Below, piece after piece: positions 26,279 to 34,176 of a stretch of DNA of 64,000 nt (positions within the stretch are counted from its first letter, which is position 1; every line of letters begins with the position of its first letter). The notes under the pieces are model-generated. The model had not been told where the DNA came from. It made no database searches and was given only the letters and a program-made list of their open reading frames with translations. The stretch covers positions 1 to 64,000 of the forward strand of contig CAMVDV010000002.1 of assembly GCA_947166305.1 (NCBI GenBank), read 5' to 3'. The position numbers and the translations under genes are program-made. The DNA is from an uncultured Prevotellaceae bacterium. Its GTDB lineage: Bacteria; Bacteroidota; Bacteroidia; Bacteroidales; Bacteroidaceae.

Positions 26279-27679
26279 TCAGTCTGAAACCGGACGCACC
26301 GTGAGCCCGTAGTAGCGGTAGTAGTTGCCCGACGAACCGACGTACGACGAGTGGAATTCCAGTAAGTAGGCAAAGCTGGTACCCCATGTGTCGCGCGACG
26401 ATGACCAGTAGCGGCCGCGAGTGCCGCCATCCTTGATGCTCGTGCCGTCGATGTCGCCAGAGGCGGGGAAGAAAACACGCTTGCTGATGTCGTTTGCACT
26501 CACGAAGAGTATGCCCGCCACGCCCGTGTAAGCAGACTCGATGGTCTGAGTGCTGCTCAGCCAGTAGATGCCGCCTTCGATAATCGTACTGATGAGAGTA
26601 ACGGGAGTCTCGTTGGCACTGCTGCCCGAGCAAGCCTCGGCAAGTGCGACAAACTCTGCCTGAGTCGGCGTGCGCCATGTGCCGCCCCAGTTCGCTGTGG
26701 CTGCGTCGTGGCTGGCATCAAGCGTCGTACCTTTGTAGGTGGGATAGTTTTTGCTGCTGTAGCCATCTGCATCGAGGATACCCCAAGTGAAGGAGGCGCT
26801 GTTGATGTCCGAGCGCGTGATGGTCAGGTAGCGTGGCTGCGTCTCGCCCCAGGCGTAGTAGTCGCCGAAGCACGTCTCGTAGCTGCCTGCCACGGTCGTC
26901 GCGCCCACGTTCATCGTCGCCCACTTCAAGCCGCCTATCTCGACGTAGTCGTGACCATTCGCTGTGCCGTCTGTGTTGCCGCCGCCGGACGTGCCAACCG
27001 TAACCTTACACTCTGCCTTCACGCCGCTGCCATCCGTCGCTGCGCAGGTAATGACGCAGGTGCCGTCGGCGTTTGCTATGATGCGGCCATTCTTGTTCAC
27101 CTCGGCAACCGACTCGTCGCTGCTTGTCCATTCCACGACAGGATTCTCAGCATCGGCAGGAAGCACGGTGGCGGTGAGCGTCTTCGTCTCGTCGGGCATC
27201 AACGTGACGGATGTCTCGCTCAACGTGATGGAGGTGACACGCTGGGGAAGCGGCGTAGTGCTCCACACGCTGAAGGTTGTGCTGCCAAGCGTGCTGACGA
27301 TGATTTGTCCTGCCGTCACGTCATGCACCTTGAGGATGCTCATGGGTGCGCCGTTGGCATTGCAGATGACGATTGTGCCCTGATAAGGCAGGAACTTGTA
27401 TGTGCCGCCGGCGATGTAGTCCGTCGTGCCGTCCTCATTGAAAGTAATAGTCTCGCTCTTCGACTTGTACCATGTGCCGACGACGCACTGGTTGACGGGC
27501 GTGAAGGGTCCGAAGTCCTGGTCCGAGCCGATGCCGTCGTAGAAGACGATGCTGTCCGTGCGCAGGCTGAACTGCGCCACTGTGCCGTCACTCTTGTAAA
27601 CGCGGAAGCCTTGTGCCCACGCCGTCTGCAAACCTGCTACAAGGAGGAGCAAGGCTGCAAAGGTGTTTTTTGCCTTCAT
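26279..27679 (-). CDS. Secreted FISUMP protein 2 with Ig-like (BIG2) domain
   Basis: A 466-residue exported protein. Residues 1-22 are a signal peptide ending WAQ. Next comes the short N-terminal module (VYKSDGTVAQFSL, then DSIVFYD), a lipocalin-like stretch (about 60-140; VVGTWYKSKSETITF), a bacterial Ig-like group 2 domain (about 145-230; LSETSVTLMPDETKTLTATV and WTSSDESVAEV), and a FISUMP domain (about 240-466; GHDYVEIGGLKWATMNVG to YYGLTVRPVSD). No sorting tail is present. The architecture suggests a surface-exposed binding or adhesion protein; ligand unknown. Its leader is about 165 bases. Confidence 0.82.
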   Translation of the reverse strand: MKAKNTFAALLLLVAGLQTAWAQGFRVYKSDGTVAQFSLRTDSIVFYDGIGSDQDFGPFTPVNQCVVGTWYKSKSETITFNEDGTTDYIAGGTYKFLPYQGTIVICNANGAPMSILKVHDVTAGQIIVSTLGSTTFSVWSTTPLPQRVTSITLSETSVTLMPDETKTLTATVLPADAENPVVEWTSSDESVAEVNKNGRIIANADGTCVITCAATDGSGVKAECKVTVGTSGGGNTDGTANGHDYVEIGGLKWATMNVGATTVAGSYETCFGDYYAWGETQPRYLTITRSDINSASFTWGILDADGYSSKNYPTYKGTTLDASHDAATANWGGTWRTPTQAEFVALAEACSGSSANETPVTLISTIIEGGIYWLSSTQTIESAYTGVAGILFVSANDISKRVFFPASGDIDGTSIKDGGTRGRYWSSSRDTWGTSFAYLLEFHSSYVGSSGNYYRYYGLTVRPVSD

Positions 27680-27848
27680 TGCTTTTTAGACTTTGATTGT
27701 AATTTAACTTTTCCCAGATCTTGATGATGTAGGTGCACCAGCCTAAACAACTGGTCACAAAGGATGAAAGCGCGGAACGCTCTCTTGGTCTTTGTGGCTG
27801 GCTTCCTGCCGACACGCTGGTGCGAGCAGGACGGTCCACAAGACGATG

Positions 27849-27856
27849 CAAAGTTA
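27849..27856 (-). promoter_or_regulatory. -7 box of FISUMP gene 2
   Basis: TAACTTTG on the minus strand, with CTTG about 19 bases upstream as a partial -33 element. Confidence 0.5.
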
Positions 27857-28091
27857 CGACTTTTTCCTTAAAATGCAAGGGTTTGCTTTATATTTTATCA
27901 TAGATGTACGACAAAAAGGCAGGATATGAAGTATGGCGGCGCAGCAGATGAGGATGTGCCGAGGATGGCGGGCGCGCCACGGCGCGTCCCTACATGCAAA
28001 ACGTGTCATGCCACAGGTCACAATCATTCGTCCGTACATAGCGAATTGACATTATTATAATTATGTCTATTCGTTTTTGCTGCCGTCCACT

Positions 28092-28123
28092 AAAAGAGGC
28101 CAGACCTGTATCGGTCTGACCTC
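28092..28123 (-). terminator. Terminator after the large GLUG surface protein 1
   Basis: Arms 28096-28106 and 28113-28123 form an 11-bp stem with one mismatch or wobble and a 6-base loop; T runs flank both sides, so it could serve both strands. Confidence 0.75.
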
Positions 28124-28151
28124 TTTTTCATTTATCTGGAACAGGGGCTGG

Positions 28152-28214
28152 CGAAGGCTATTCTTCTTCGTCCCGGATGTTCCAGCCGTCGTTCTCTTTT
28201 GAGAGAGGCGCTTT
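28152..28214 (-). pseudogene. Remnant of the small-peptide gene behind GLUG protein 1
   Basis: Directly after the stop codon of GLUG protein 1, and in the same frame, the sequence reads KAPLSKENDGWNIRDEEE and then stops. This matches the C-terminal part of the 49-residue peptide encoded at 34027-34176 (ALTKENDWNIWNED). No start codon precedes it, so the N-terminal two thirds appear deleted. Confidence 0.65.
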
Positions 28215-31200
28215 TCACTTCAGAATCTTCTTGCCATTGACGATGTTGATGCCCTTCTGCATCTTCTGGAGACGCTGGCCTGCGAGGTTGTAGATGCCCT
28301 GGAGCACTGGCTGTTCTGTAGCCTGGATGTCGCTAATGCCATCGGGATCGACATTCGTGTAGATGTCATTATAGAACCATACTTGCAGATGGCCGGCTTT
28401 GGAGAGCACAGGATAATCGTCGGTCGCAATCGTCTGATACCAGTTGATTTCGCTTTGGTCGCCATTCAGCTTGAAGCATACCTCGCCGCTTGCCAACTGT
28501 GTGTCGCTGACCTGAGTCGTCTCCTGAGGATTGGCCTGCTGGCCGCTCGACGAACCGTTGACGTAGTCGCCCTTGTAGTAGCTGTTGAAGATCTTTGAGT
28601 TCGTGCCATTGAGCGCGCCAAAGAACTGGGCATACCTTGCAGAGCGAACAGAGCCGATGGACAAGCAGTTCGTGATGGTGACGAACGATGCGTTGGTATA
28701 GCCCACCATGCCGCCAAAGGTGCAGTTGCCAGGAATGTCTGCCGTGTTGTAGAGTTCGCCGTCGAACAGGCAGTCGGTAATGTTGCAGACTGCATTCGTG
28801 CTGTTGTTGGTGTAGCCCACGATGCCGCCATAGTTGCCGCCGTTGCCGTTGTCGTTGCTTTCAAAGGTGCCGGAGTATGTGCACCTCTCTATGCGAATTG
28901 TGCCGTCGTTGGAGCACCCCAAGATGCCGCCCTGTCTGCCGCCGACACTCGTGTTGTGGATGTTTACGTAGCAATGGATGTCGCGAATGACCACATTGTT
29001 GTCGCGGGCAAATCCGGCGACACCGCCAGCGCTCTGGTAGGTTGTGTAGAGGTCGCCGGTGATGTTGAAGTTCTCGATGAGAGCATTGTCGGAGAGCACG
29101 CCGAAGAGACCGAAGAAGTTGCGGTCGGACGTTGCGGTGAAGTTGGAGATGGTGTGTCCCTGTCCGTCGAAGTGACCCTTGTATGCAACGCCGCTGGCAT
29201 TCCAGTTGCCGATAGCAGACCAAGCGAAGTCATCGCCAAGGTCGGCAAAGTCTATGTCGCTGGTGAGAACAGCGTCGGCTTCAAGGTCGCCACCGTTCAC
29301 AATCATGGCGAAGATGGCGAGGTCGGCAGCAGTCTTCAACTGGTAAACGCCGTCGACAGGTTGTGGCATGATGTCGGCGCCAGCGAGCTTTTCTGCAATG
29401 GCGAGTGCCTCATCGGTAGAGACGTCGCCATCGATGAAGTGCGTCTGCGCTGCTTCGATTTCGCTCTCCCACTCCCAGTAAGCATCAGGAGAGATGAGGT
29501 TGGCCACGCTCAGTCTGTCGAGGGTATCGTAGAGCTTGATGGAGGCATCGAGCATGGCGATGTATGCCATGCGGCAAGCATGTACCTGATTGAAGAGGTC
29601 GGAGAAGGTGTTGATGAGTGCCATCTTGTCGGTGGTCAGCTCGACTTGTGCAATAGCATCAATGAGCTGCTCCTTCAGGCTTCCCGACATATTGGGGTAC
29701 AACTGGAACCCGTCTTCCGTAGTCCATTCGGAGTCAACGATAACTTGGGCTCGGCTCTTGAAGCCTTCGAGCACATCCGAAAGCTTCTGGTCAGCCTCGT
29801 CGGCCGTGCCAAGATAATAGATGTGGAGATTGCCGAAGGGCAGCCAGTCGCCCGAAAGCCCTGTCCCAAGGTTGCGCACGCCGACAGTCAGAGTGCCGTC
29901 GGTAACTTCGGTGGCACAAAGGTTCTCGTAACGACCTGCGCTGAAGGCAACGGAACAGCCTTCTCTTACCTGTGGAACCCAACCTGCGATGTCGTTCCCT
30001 TCATACCATTTGTCGCTGCTCTCGCCGATGCAGTTCACACCTGGCTCGGCTTCTTCCTCAGAGATTACATCCTCGCCGGGAGACATGAAGTAGTTGTAGG
30101 TTTCGTTCAGATAGAGCTGACCTGCATAGAACGTCGAGTAGATGTCACCTCCAGTGCGGAACAAGCCGCCAAGGGTCATCATGTAGATACCGTTAGGCAT
30201 TTCGTTCAGAGTCTGGGATGCACTGAAGCTCTTGTTGTTGTAGCCCTCGGGGATAGGCATGATTTCGGGCTTGCCGCCAACGGTGGCCGTGCCGCCGTCT
30301 GCCTCGACGGCCCATCCTTCATAGCCTTCGGCAAAGCTGGCATTCTTCAGCAGACGTGTAATCTCGGTGCCGGAAGTGATGCCGCCTGCAATGGCATTCT
30401 CGAGCATCTGGTTCAGGAAAGCAACTTCTGCCGTGAGGGCCTCGTCGTCAAGGTTAAGCTCGTCCATGATGTAGGGATAGCTGCCGTTGGGATAGCTTGC
30501 ATTCGGCGATATGTTCTCTTCGAGATAAGCCTTGAGGAAGTCTGTCATCTCGCCTTCGAGGTTGTTCTCCACGATATAGTTGGCAGCCGTTTCGCAAGCC
30601 TGTGCATAGGCGGCATAGCTGGCTGCAGATGCGTTGATGCTTTCCTTCATCTCTGCCGATGCCCTGTAGGCTTCAAGGAATTCCTCGAGAGTGGCGATGC
30701 CTTCCCACGACTTCACTTCTGCTTCATAGGCATCGAGCAAGGGCTGATATGCTTTCACTTCCCCGATGTATTCTTCCTCTCTGGCAATGACGTCGCTGAT
30801 GAGGTCGGCCAAAAGCTCATCGGTGAGGTTCATGTAGTTGTTTCCGCCAAACGCATAGACGATGGCATCGCCGTCGAGAACAGGATACTGCTGGTCGTCG
30901 AGAACCTGATGCCAAGCCACGTCGCAGAAGTTCTCTTCGTTCAGCAGCCAGCAAATCTCGCCGCTTGCCAACTGCTCGTCGGCAACTTCGGTGGCTTCCT
31001 GCGTTGTCAGTTCTACCGAGCCACTGCCTATGCCATTGACCATATCGCCTTGATAATAGCTGTTGACGATAGTGCAATTGGTGTTCTTGACTATACCAAG
31101 GAACTGGCCAGCTATCTGAGATTGTACCGTACCGATGGACATGCAGTTCTTGATGTGTATGACGGCAGAGTTGATATAACCGACGAAGCCGCCGAAGGTG

Positions 31201-33668
31201 CATGTGCCGGGTGTGGCGCTTGTGTTGACCACTTCGCCATCGAACAGGCAATTGGTGATGTCGATGATGGTGTTGGAGTTGCTGTTTGCATAACCGACGA
31301 TACCGCCATAGTTGCCGCTGCCGCCTGCATCTTCGGCATAGAGCTTGCCGGAATAGGTGCAGTTCTCTATGACGGTCTTATAGGTAGTGGAATGTGCACC
31401 GCCGAGGATGCCAGCCTGCCTGCCGCCTGCATACGAGTTGTTGATGATCACATAGCTGTGGACGTTGCGAATCGCGGGACGGTCGTCGCGGGAATATGCT
31501 GCAACACCTCCGGTGTATTGGAAAGCTGTGTTTATCTCACCCTCCACAGAGAAGTTCTCGATGAGGCAGTCGGTGGAGATGACGCCGAAGAGTCCGTAGA
31601 AGTTCTGGTTTGCCGTCACCTTGAAGTTCTTGATGGCGTGTCTCTGTCCGTCGAAGTGGCCTTGGAAGCAAGCGCTACCGGCTGGCGTGGCAACCCAACT
31701 GCCGATGGGCGTCCATTCGAAGTTCTTTCCGCGAGCAGCAGCTGCTGCCAGCAAATCAGCGAAGTCGATGTCGCTCACGAGGACAGCCTTGGCATTCAGC
31801 GTGCCACTATTCACGAGAGCTGCAAAGCGCCTGAGCTGGTTCGCACTGCCTATCTCATAGTAGCCGTCGGCATTGACGGTCAGCTCATAGCCTTCGTCCA
31901 CGAGGTCGCAATAGGAGCAGTAGCCGTCCACAAAGTTGTGGTCGTCCTGCGTTATAGCCGAATAAGTATTGGAATAGCCAGCATCCGCATAGACATCGCC
32001 GTTGCAGTGGAGTCGTCCGTTCATGTAGACTTGTCCGTGAGATGGGTTGAGCACTGGTGCTTCGTCGCTGCCGAGAGTCTGGAACCAGCCAATCTCTGCC
32101 TGGTCGCTGTTCAGGGCGTAGCAGACGGCACCTGTGGGCAGTTGTTCTGCCGTGAAGCTGAATGTCTCGTTCATCGCGCCTTGTCCGTTGGCATGAGGTG
32201 CGCTGCCTTCGAGCCAGCAGTTGCCTTGCATGTTGCCCGGGGTGTTGCCTCTGAGCCAGCCGATGAAGGCACCGCCGTAAGTGGGTGTGGTTCCCTCGTC
32301 GCTGATGGAGACTTTGCCGATGTTCAGACAGCCGCGCATCATGCCGCCATTGTTGTTGAGGTAACCCGCGATGCCGCCCACCGAGCCGTTGGCTACGACG
32401 TAGGTGACCGTGCCATAGTTGGCGCAATAGAGCACAGTGTCCTCGGCCATATAGCCTATCACGCCGCCGAAGCAGTCGTTGTTGCCGGCCGTTTCGTCCA
32501 GCGTGCCGCTAAAGGTGCAGCCCGTGATGCGGTTCTTGTATTGGGCAGAACCAACCACGCCGCCCACATGATGAACGTTGCCTTCGGATACGGTGATGTT
32601 CAGCGATGAATGTACGTTCGAGATGCGACTTGCCGACGAATAGCCGATGGCACCGGAGCCCGTACCGGCCGTCACCGTCAGCGAGCCTTCGATGCTGAAG
32701 TTCTTGACCGTGGCATTGCTGATGTAGCCAAAGAGACCGAACTTGCCTTCTGCGATTCCCTGGAAGCCTGTAATCTTGTGTCCCTGTCCGTCGAAGATGC
32801 CGGTGAACAAAGCTCCGTCGATGCCGATAGGCATCTGCCAAGCGTCGGAGAGGGCAATGTCGGCCGTCAGGATGCCGTTCACTTCCTCGCCCGAATTGAC
32901 GCGCTCGGCAAAGCTCAGCAGTTCGCTGGCTGTCCCTATCTCGACGGTTGGGATAATCACCTCGAAGCCTCCGAGCGCACTGACTTGCTCGTCGGTGAGG
33001 GCTTCTTCCCAGAACGCTACGCTCGAGACGTAGGTGTCCTCCTTCTCGCCGTCCTCATCACAGAACAGATAGAAGCCGAAGGGCTGAAGCTTGAAGCGGT
33101 CGTTGTTGTCGGGGTCGGCTGCCACGAGCTTCTCACCATTCAGATAGACGATGTTCTTGCCGTCGCGATAGGCGATGACGACGCGGTGCCATACGTTGTT
33201 GCGCACCTTGCCGAAATAGCCGCCGATGGAGCCAACGCCAATCTGGTTTTTGTTGATGAAGAGGTCACCGTCGTTACCGTTGATGGGGTCAGTCTGCAGC
33301 AGACCGTCGTAGGGGGATGCGTCTTCCACCATCACGTCCATCATGATGGTGTACGACTGCGAAGCCTGTGCACCTTCGGCGCGCGAGACTTTCAGTGCCG
33401 ACGTGGAGGGCACGAGGATGGCCTTCTCGCCGTCAGGACCATCGGTCTGGAAGATGCCAGCGTCTTCGAGGGTGGAGAGCGTGACGCTCCGCGTGCCCAG
33501 CAGAGCTGGTGTCATCGTCAGACTGCCCTTGTCGGGAGTCATCAGATTGTCTGCGTCGTTGAAGTTCCATTGCACCGTCGGCTCGGGTACGTCCTGAGCC
33601 ACAGCGTGCATGTTTCCTGTCAGTCCACAAAGGACCACAAGGACAAAGAAGTAGAATTTCCTTTTCAT
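28215..33668 (-). CDS. Giant secreted GLUG-repeat surface protein 1 with LamG domain and sorting tail
   Basis: An 1817-residue exported protein. After a signal peptide (ending HAVAQ) a LamG/concanavalin-like domain spans about residues 30-235 (VWHRVVIAYRDGKNIVYLNGEK). Three blocks of GLUG-like beta-repeats follow (about 250-530, 600-940, 1420-1730), each with text such as GHFDGQGHTISNF and FFGLFGVLSDNALIENF. Between them lie a CxxC linker (GYCSYCD, near 585), a helical stretch (about 960-1080), and a galactose-binding-like sandwich (about 1105-1280; NASFAEGYEGW). The C-terminus (GIYNLAGQRL, then GINIVNGKKILK) is a Prevotella-type sorting motif consistent with type IX-like export. Probably a surface adhesin or glycan-binding protein; ligand unknown. 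Confidence 0.82.
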   Translation of the reverse strand: MKRKFYFFVLVVLCGLTGNMHAVAQDVPEPTVQWNFNDADNLMTPDKGSLTMTPALLGTRSVTLSTLEDAGIFQTDGPDGEKAILVPSTSALKVSRAEGAQASQSYTIMMDVMVEDASPYDGLLQTDPINGNDGDLFINKNQIGVGSIGGYFGKVRNNVWHRVVIAYRDGKNIVYLNGEKLVAADPDNNDRFKLQPFGFYLFCDEDGEKEDTYVSSVAFWEEALTDEQVSALGGFEVIIPTVEIGTASELLSFAERVNSGEEVNGILTADIALSDAWQMPIGIDGALFTGIFDGQGHKITGFQGIAEGKFGLFGYISNATVKNFSIEGSLTVTAGTGSGAIGYSSASRISNVHSSLNITVSEGNVHHVGGVVGSAQYKNRITGCTFSGTLDETAGNNDCFGGVIGYMAEDTVLYCANYGTVTYVVANGSVGGIAGYLNNNGGMMRGCLNIGKVSISDEGTTPTYGGAFIGWLRGNTPGNMQGNCWLEGSAPHANGQGAMNETFSFTAEQLPTGAVCYALNSDQAEIGWFQTLGSDEAPVLNPSHGQVYMNGRLHCNGDVYADAGYSNTYSAITQDDHNFVDGYCSYCDLVDEGYELTVNADGYYEIGSANQLRRFAALVNSGTLNAKAVLVSDIDFADLLAAAAARGKNFEWTPIGSWVATPAGSACFQGHFDGQRHAIKNFKVTANQNFYGLFGVISTDCLIENFSVEGEINTAFQYTGGVAAYSRDDRPAIRNVHSYVIINNSYAGGRQAGILGGAHSTTYKTVIENCTYSGKLYAEDAGGSGNYGGIVGYANSNSNTIIDITNCLFDGEVVNTSATPGTCTFGGFVGYINSAVIHIKNCMSIGTVQSQIAGQFLGIVKNTNCTIVNSYYQGDMVNGIGSGSVELTTQEATEVADEQLASGEICWLLNEENFCDVAWHQVLDDQQYPVLDGDAIVYAFGGNNYMNLTDELLADLISDVIAREEEYIGEVKAYQPLLDAYEAEVKSWEGIATLEEFLEAYRASAEMKESINASAASYAAYAQACETAANYIVENNLEGEMTDFLKAYLEENISPNASYPNGSYPYIMDELNLDDEALTAEVAFLNQMLENAIAGGITSGTEITRLLKNASFAEGYEGWAVEADGGTATVGGKPEIMPIPEGYNNKSFSASQTLNEMPNGIYMMTLGGLFRTGGDIYSTFYAGQLYLNETYNYFMSPGEDVISEEEAEPGVNCIGESSDKWYEGNDIAGWVPQVREGCSVAFSAGRYENLCATEVTDGTLTVGVRNLGTGLSGDWLPFGNLHIYYLGTADEADQKLSDVLEGFKSRAQVIVDSEWTTEDGFQLYPNMSGSLKEQLIDAIAQVELTTDKMALINTFSDLFNQVHACRMAYIAMLDASIKLYDTLDRLSVANLISPDAYWEWESEIEAAQTHFIDGDVSTDEALAIAEKLAGADIMPQPVDGVYQLKTAADLAIFAMIVNGGDLEADAVLTSDIDFADLGDDFAWSAIGNWNASGVAYKGHFDGQGHTISNFTATSDRNFFGLFGVLSDNALIENFNITGDLYTTYQSAGGVAGFARDNNVVIRDIHCYVNIHNTSVGGRQGGILGCSNDGTIRIERCTYSGTFESNDNGNGGNYGGIVGYTNNSTNAVCNITDCLFDGELYNTADIPGNCTFGGMVGYTNASFVTITNCLSIGSVRSARYAQFFGALNGTNSKIFNSYYKGDYVNGSSSGQQANPQETTQVSDTQLASGEVCFKLNGDQSEINWYQTIATDDYPVLSKAGHLQVWFYNDIYTNVDPDGISDIQATEQPVLQGIYNLAGQRLQKMQKGINIVNGKKILK

Positions 33669-33785
33669 GTTAGTTTAGTTTTTGAAGTTAATAATAAAAC
33701 AGTTACCTTAAATCATACATTATATATATATATTATGTAGGAGCTACTCGAGCCTACATAATAAAAAATTGCTAATACCTGAATG

Positions 33786-33817
33786 CAAATTTATTTAGAA
33801 TGAATTCACAACCCAAA
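33786..33817 (-). promoter_or_regulatory. Promoter of GLUG surface protein 1
   Basis: On the minus strand TTTG (33814-33817), 20-base spacer, TAAATTTG (33786-33793), about 117 bases before the start codon. Confidence 0.65.
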
Positions 33818-33973
33818 GGGTTTTTGAAAAAAAATGTTTTTATTTGCAAAAAATCGAAAAAAACATTTCATTTCAAGTCTTAAAGTGTAAAGAAAACGGA
33901 CAATGAAAGCGGGGTGATTACGTCTTTGAGGCTGACGGAGTGCCTCTAATTGGCCCGACGCTCTTTTTGTCAA

Positions 33974-34011
33974 TAAAAAGAGGGTGTGTCAATTTGTTTG
34001 ACACACCCTCT
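33974..34011 (-). terminator. Terminator of the GLUG protein 2 / small-peptide operon
   Basis: Perfect 14-bp stem (33979-33992 with 33998-34011; AGAGGGTGTGTCAA) and a 5-base loop, followed by TTTTTA on the minus strand. It lies 15 bases past the peptide stop codon. Confidence 0.9.
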
Positions 34012-34026
34012 TATCAGAGTTGGAAG

Positions 34027-34176
34027 TTAATCTTCGTTCCAAATGTTCCAGTCGTTCTCTTTGGTGAGGGCCTCAGAGCCGTCGACAGTCTTGTCGCTCA
34101 CCACGCTGAGGCTTTCGGCAAGCATCGAGGATGCCTGAGCCTCATTCAGTTGGATTGTTGGCTTTGTGTACTTCAT
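34027..34176 (-). CDS. 49-residue peptide translationally coupled to GLUG protein 2
   Basis: A 49-residue reading frame beginning MKYTKPTIQLNEAQASSM and ending ALTKENDWNIWNED. Its ATG overlaps the TAA stop of GLUG protein 2 (TAATG, sharing base 34176), and a strong terminator follows its own stop codon, so both are surely on one mRNA. It has no signal peptide or membrane helix; the tail is acidic and tryptophan-rich. The MKxxxPxI... opening and the WDIW-like end remind me of short peptides common in Prevotella and Bacteroides, but I know no function. A truncated relative lies behind the paralogous GLUG gene (28152-28214). A chaperone, regulator or peptide-precursor role is possible and untested. 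Confidence 0.72.
   Translation of the reverse strand: MKYTKPTIQLNEAQASSMLAESLSVVSDKTVDGSEALTKENDWNIWNED

Larger units (their letters stand above)
27680..28151. other. Intergenic region upstream of FISUMP gene 2
   Basis: No gene found. It includes the FISUMP 2 leader (27680-27845, with potential CACCAG/CTGGTG pairing near 27738 and 27818), its -7 box (27849-27856), an inverted copy of the TAGGGACGCGCC repeat (27967-27992) and the terminator of the large GLUG gene. Confidence 0.5.
33669..34026. other. Intergenic region between the small-peptide gene and GLUG gene 1
   Basis: No gene found. It contains the promoter of GLUG gene 1 (33786-33817), an A-rich stretch, and the terminator of the upstream operon (33974-34011). 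Confidence 0.55.

Noticed and set aside
28956..32609. Rightward 1217-codon open frame opposite GLUG protein 1
   Set aside because: The long frame results from the repetitive codon pattern of the leftward gene. It has no signal peptide or recognisable domain, whereas the leftward frame has LamG, GLUG and sorting-tail features.
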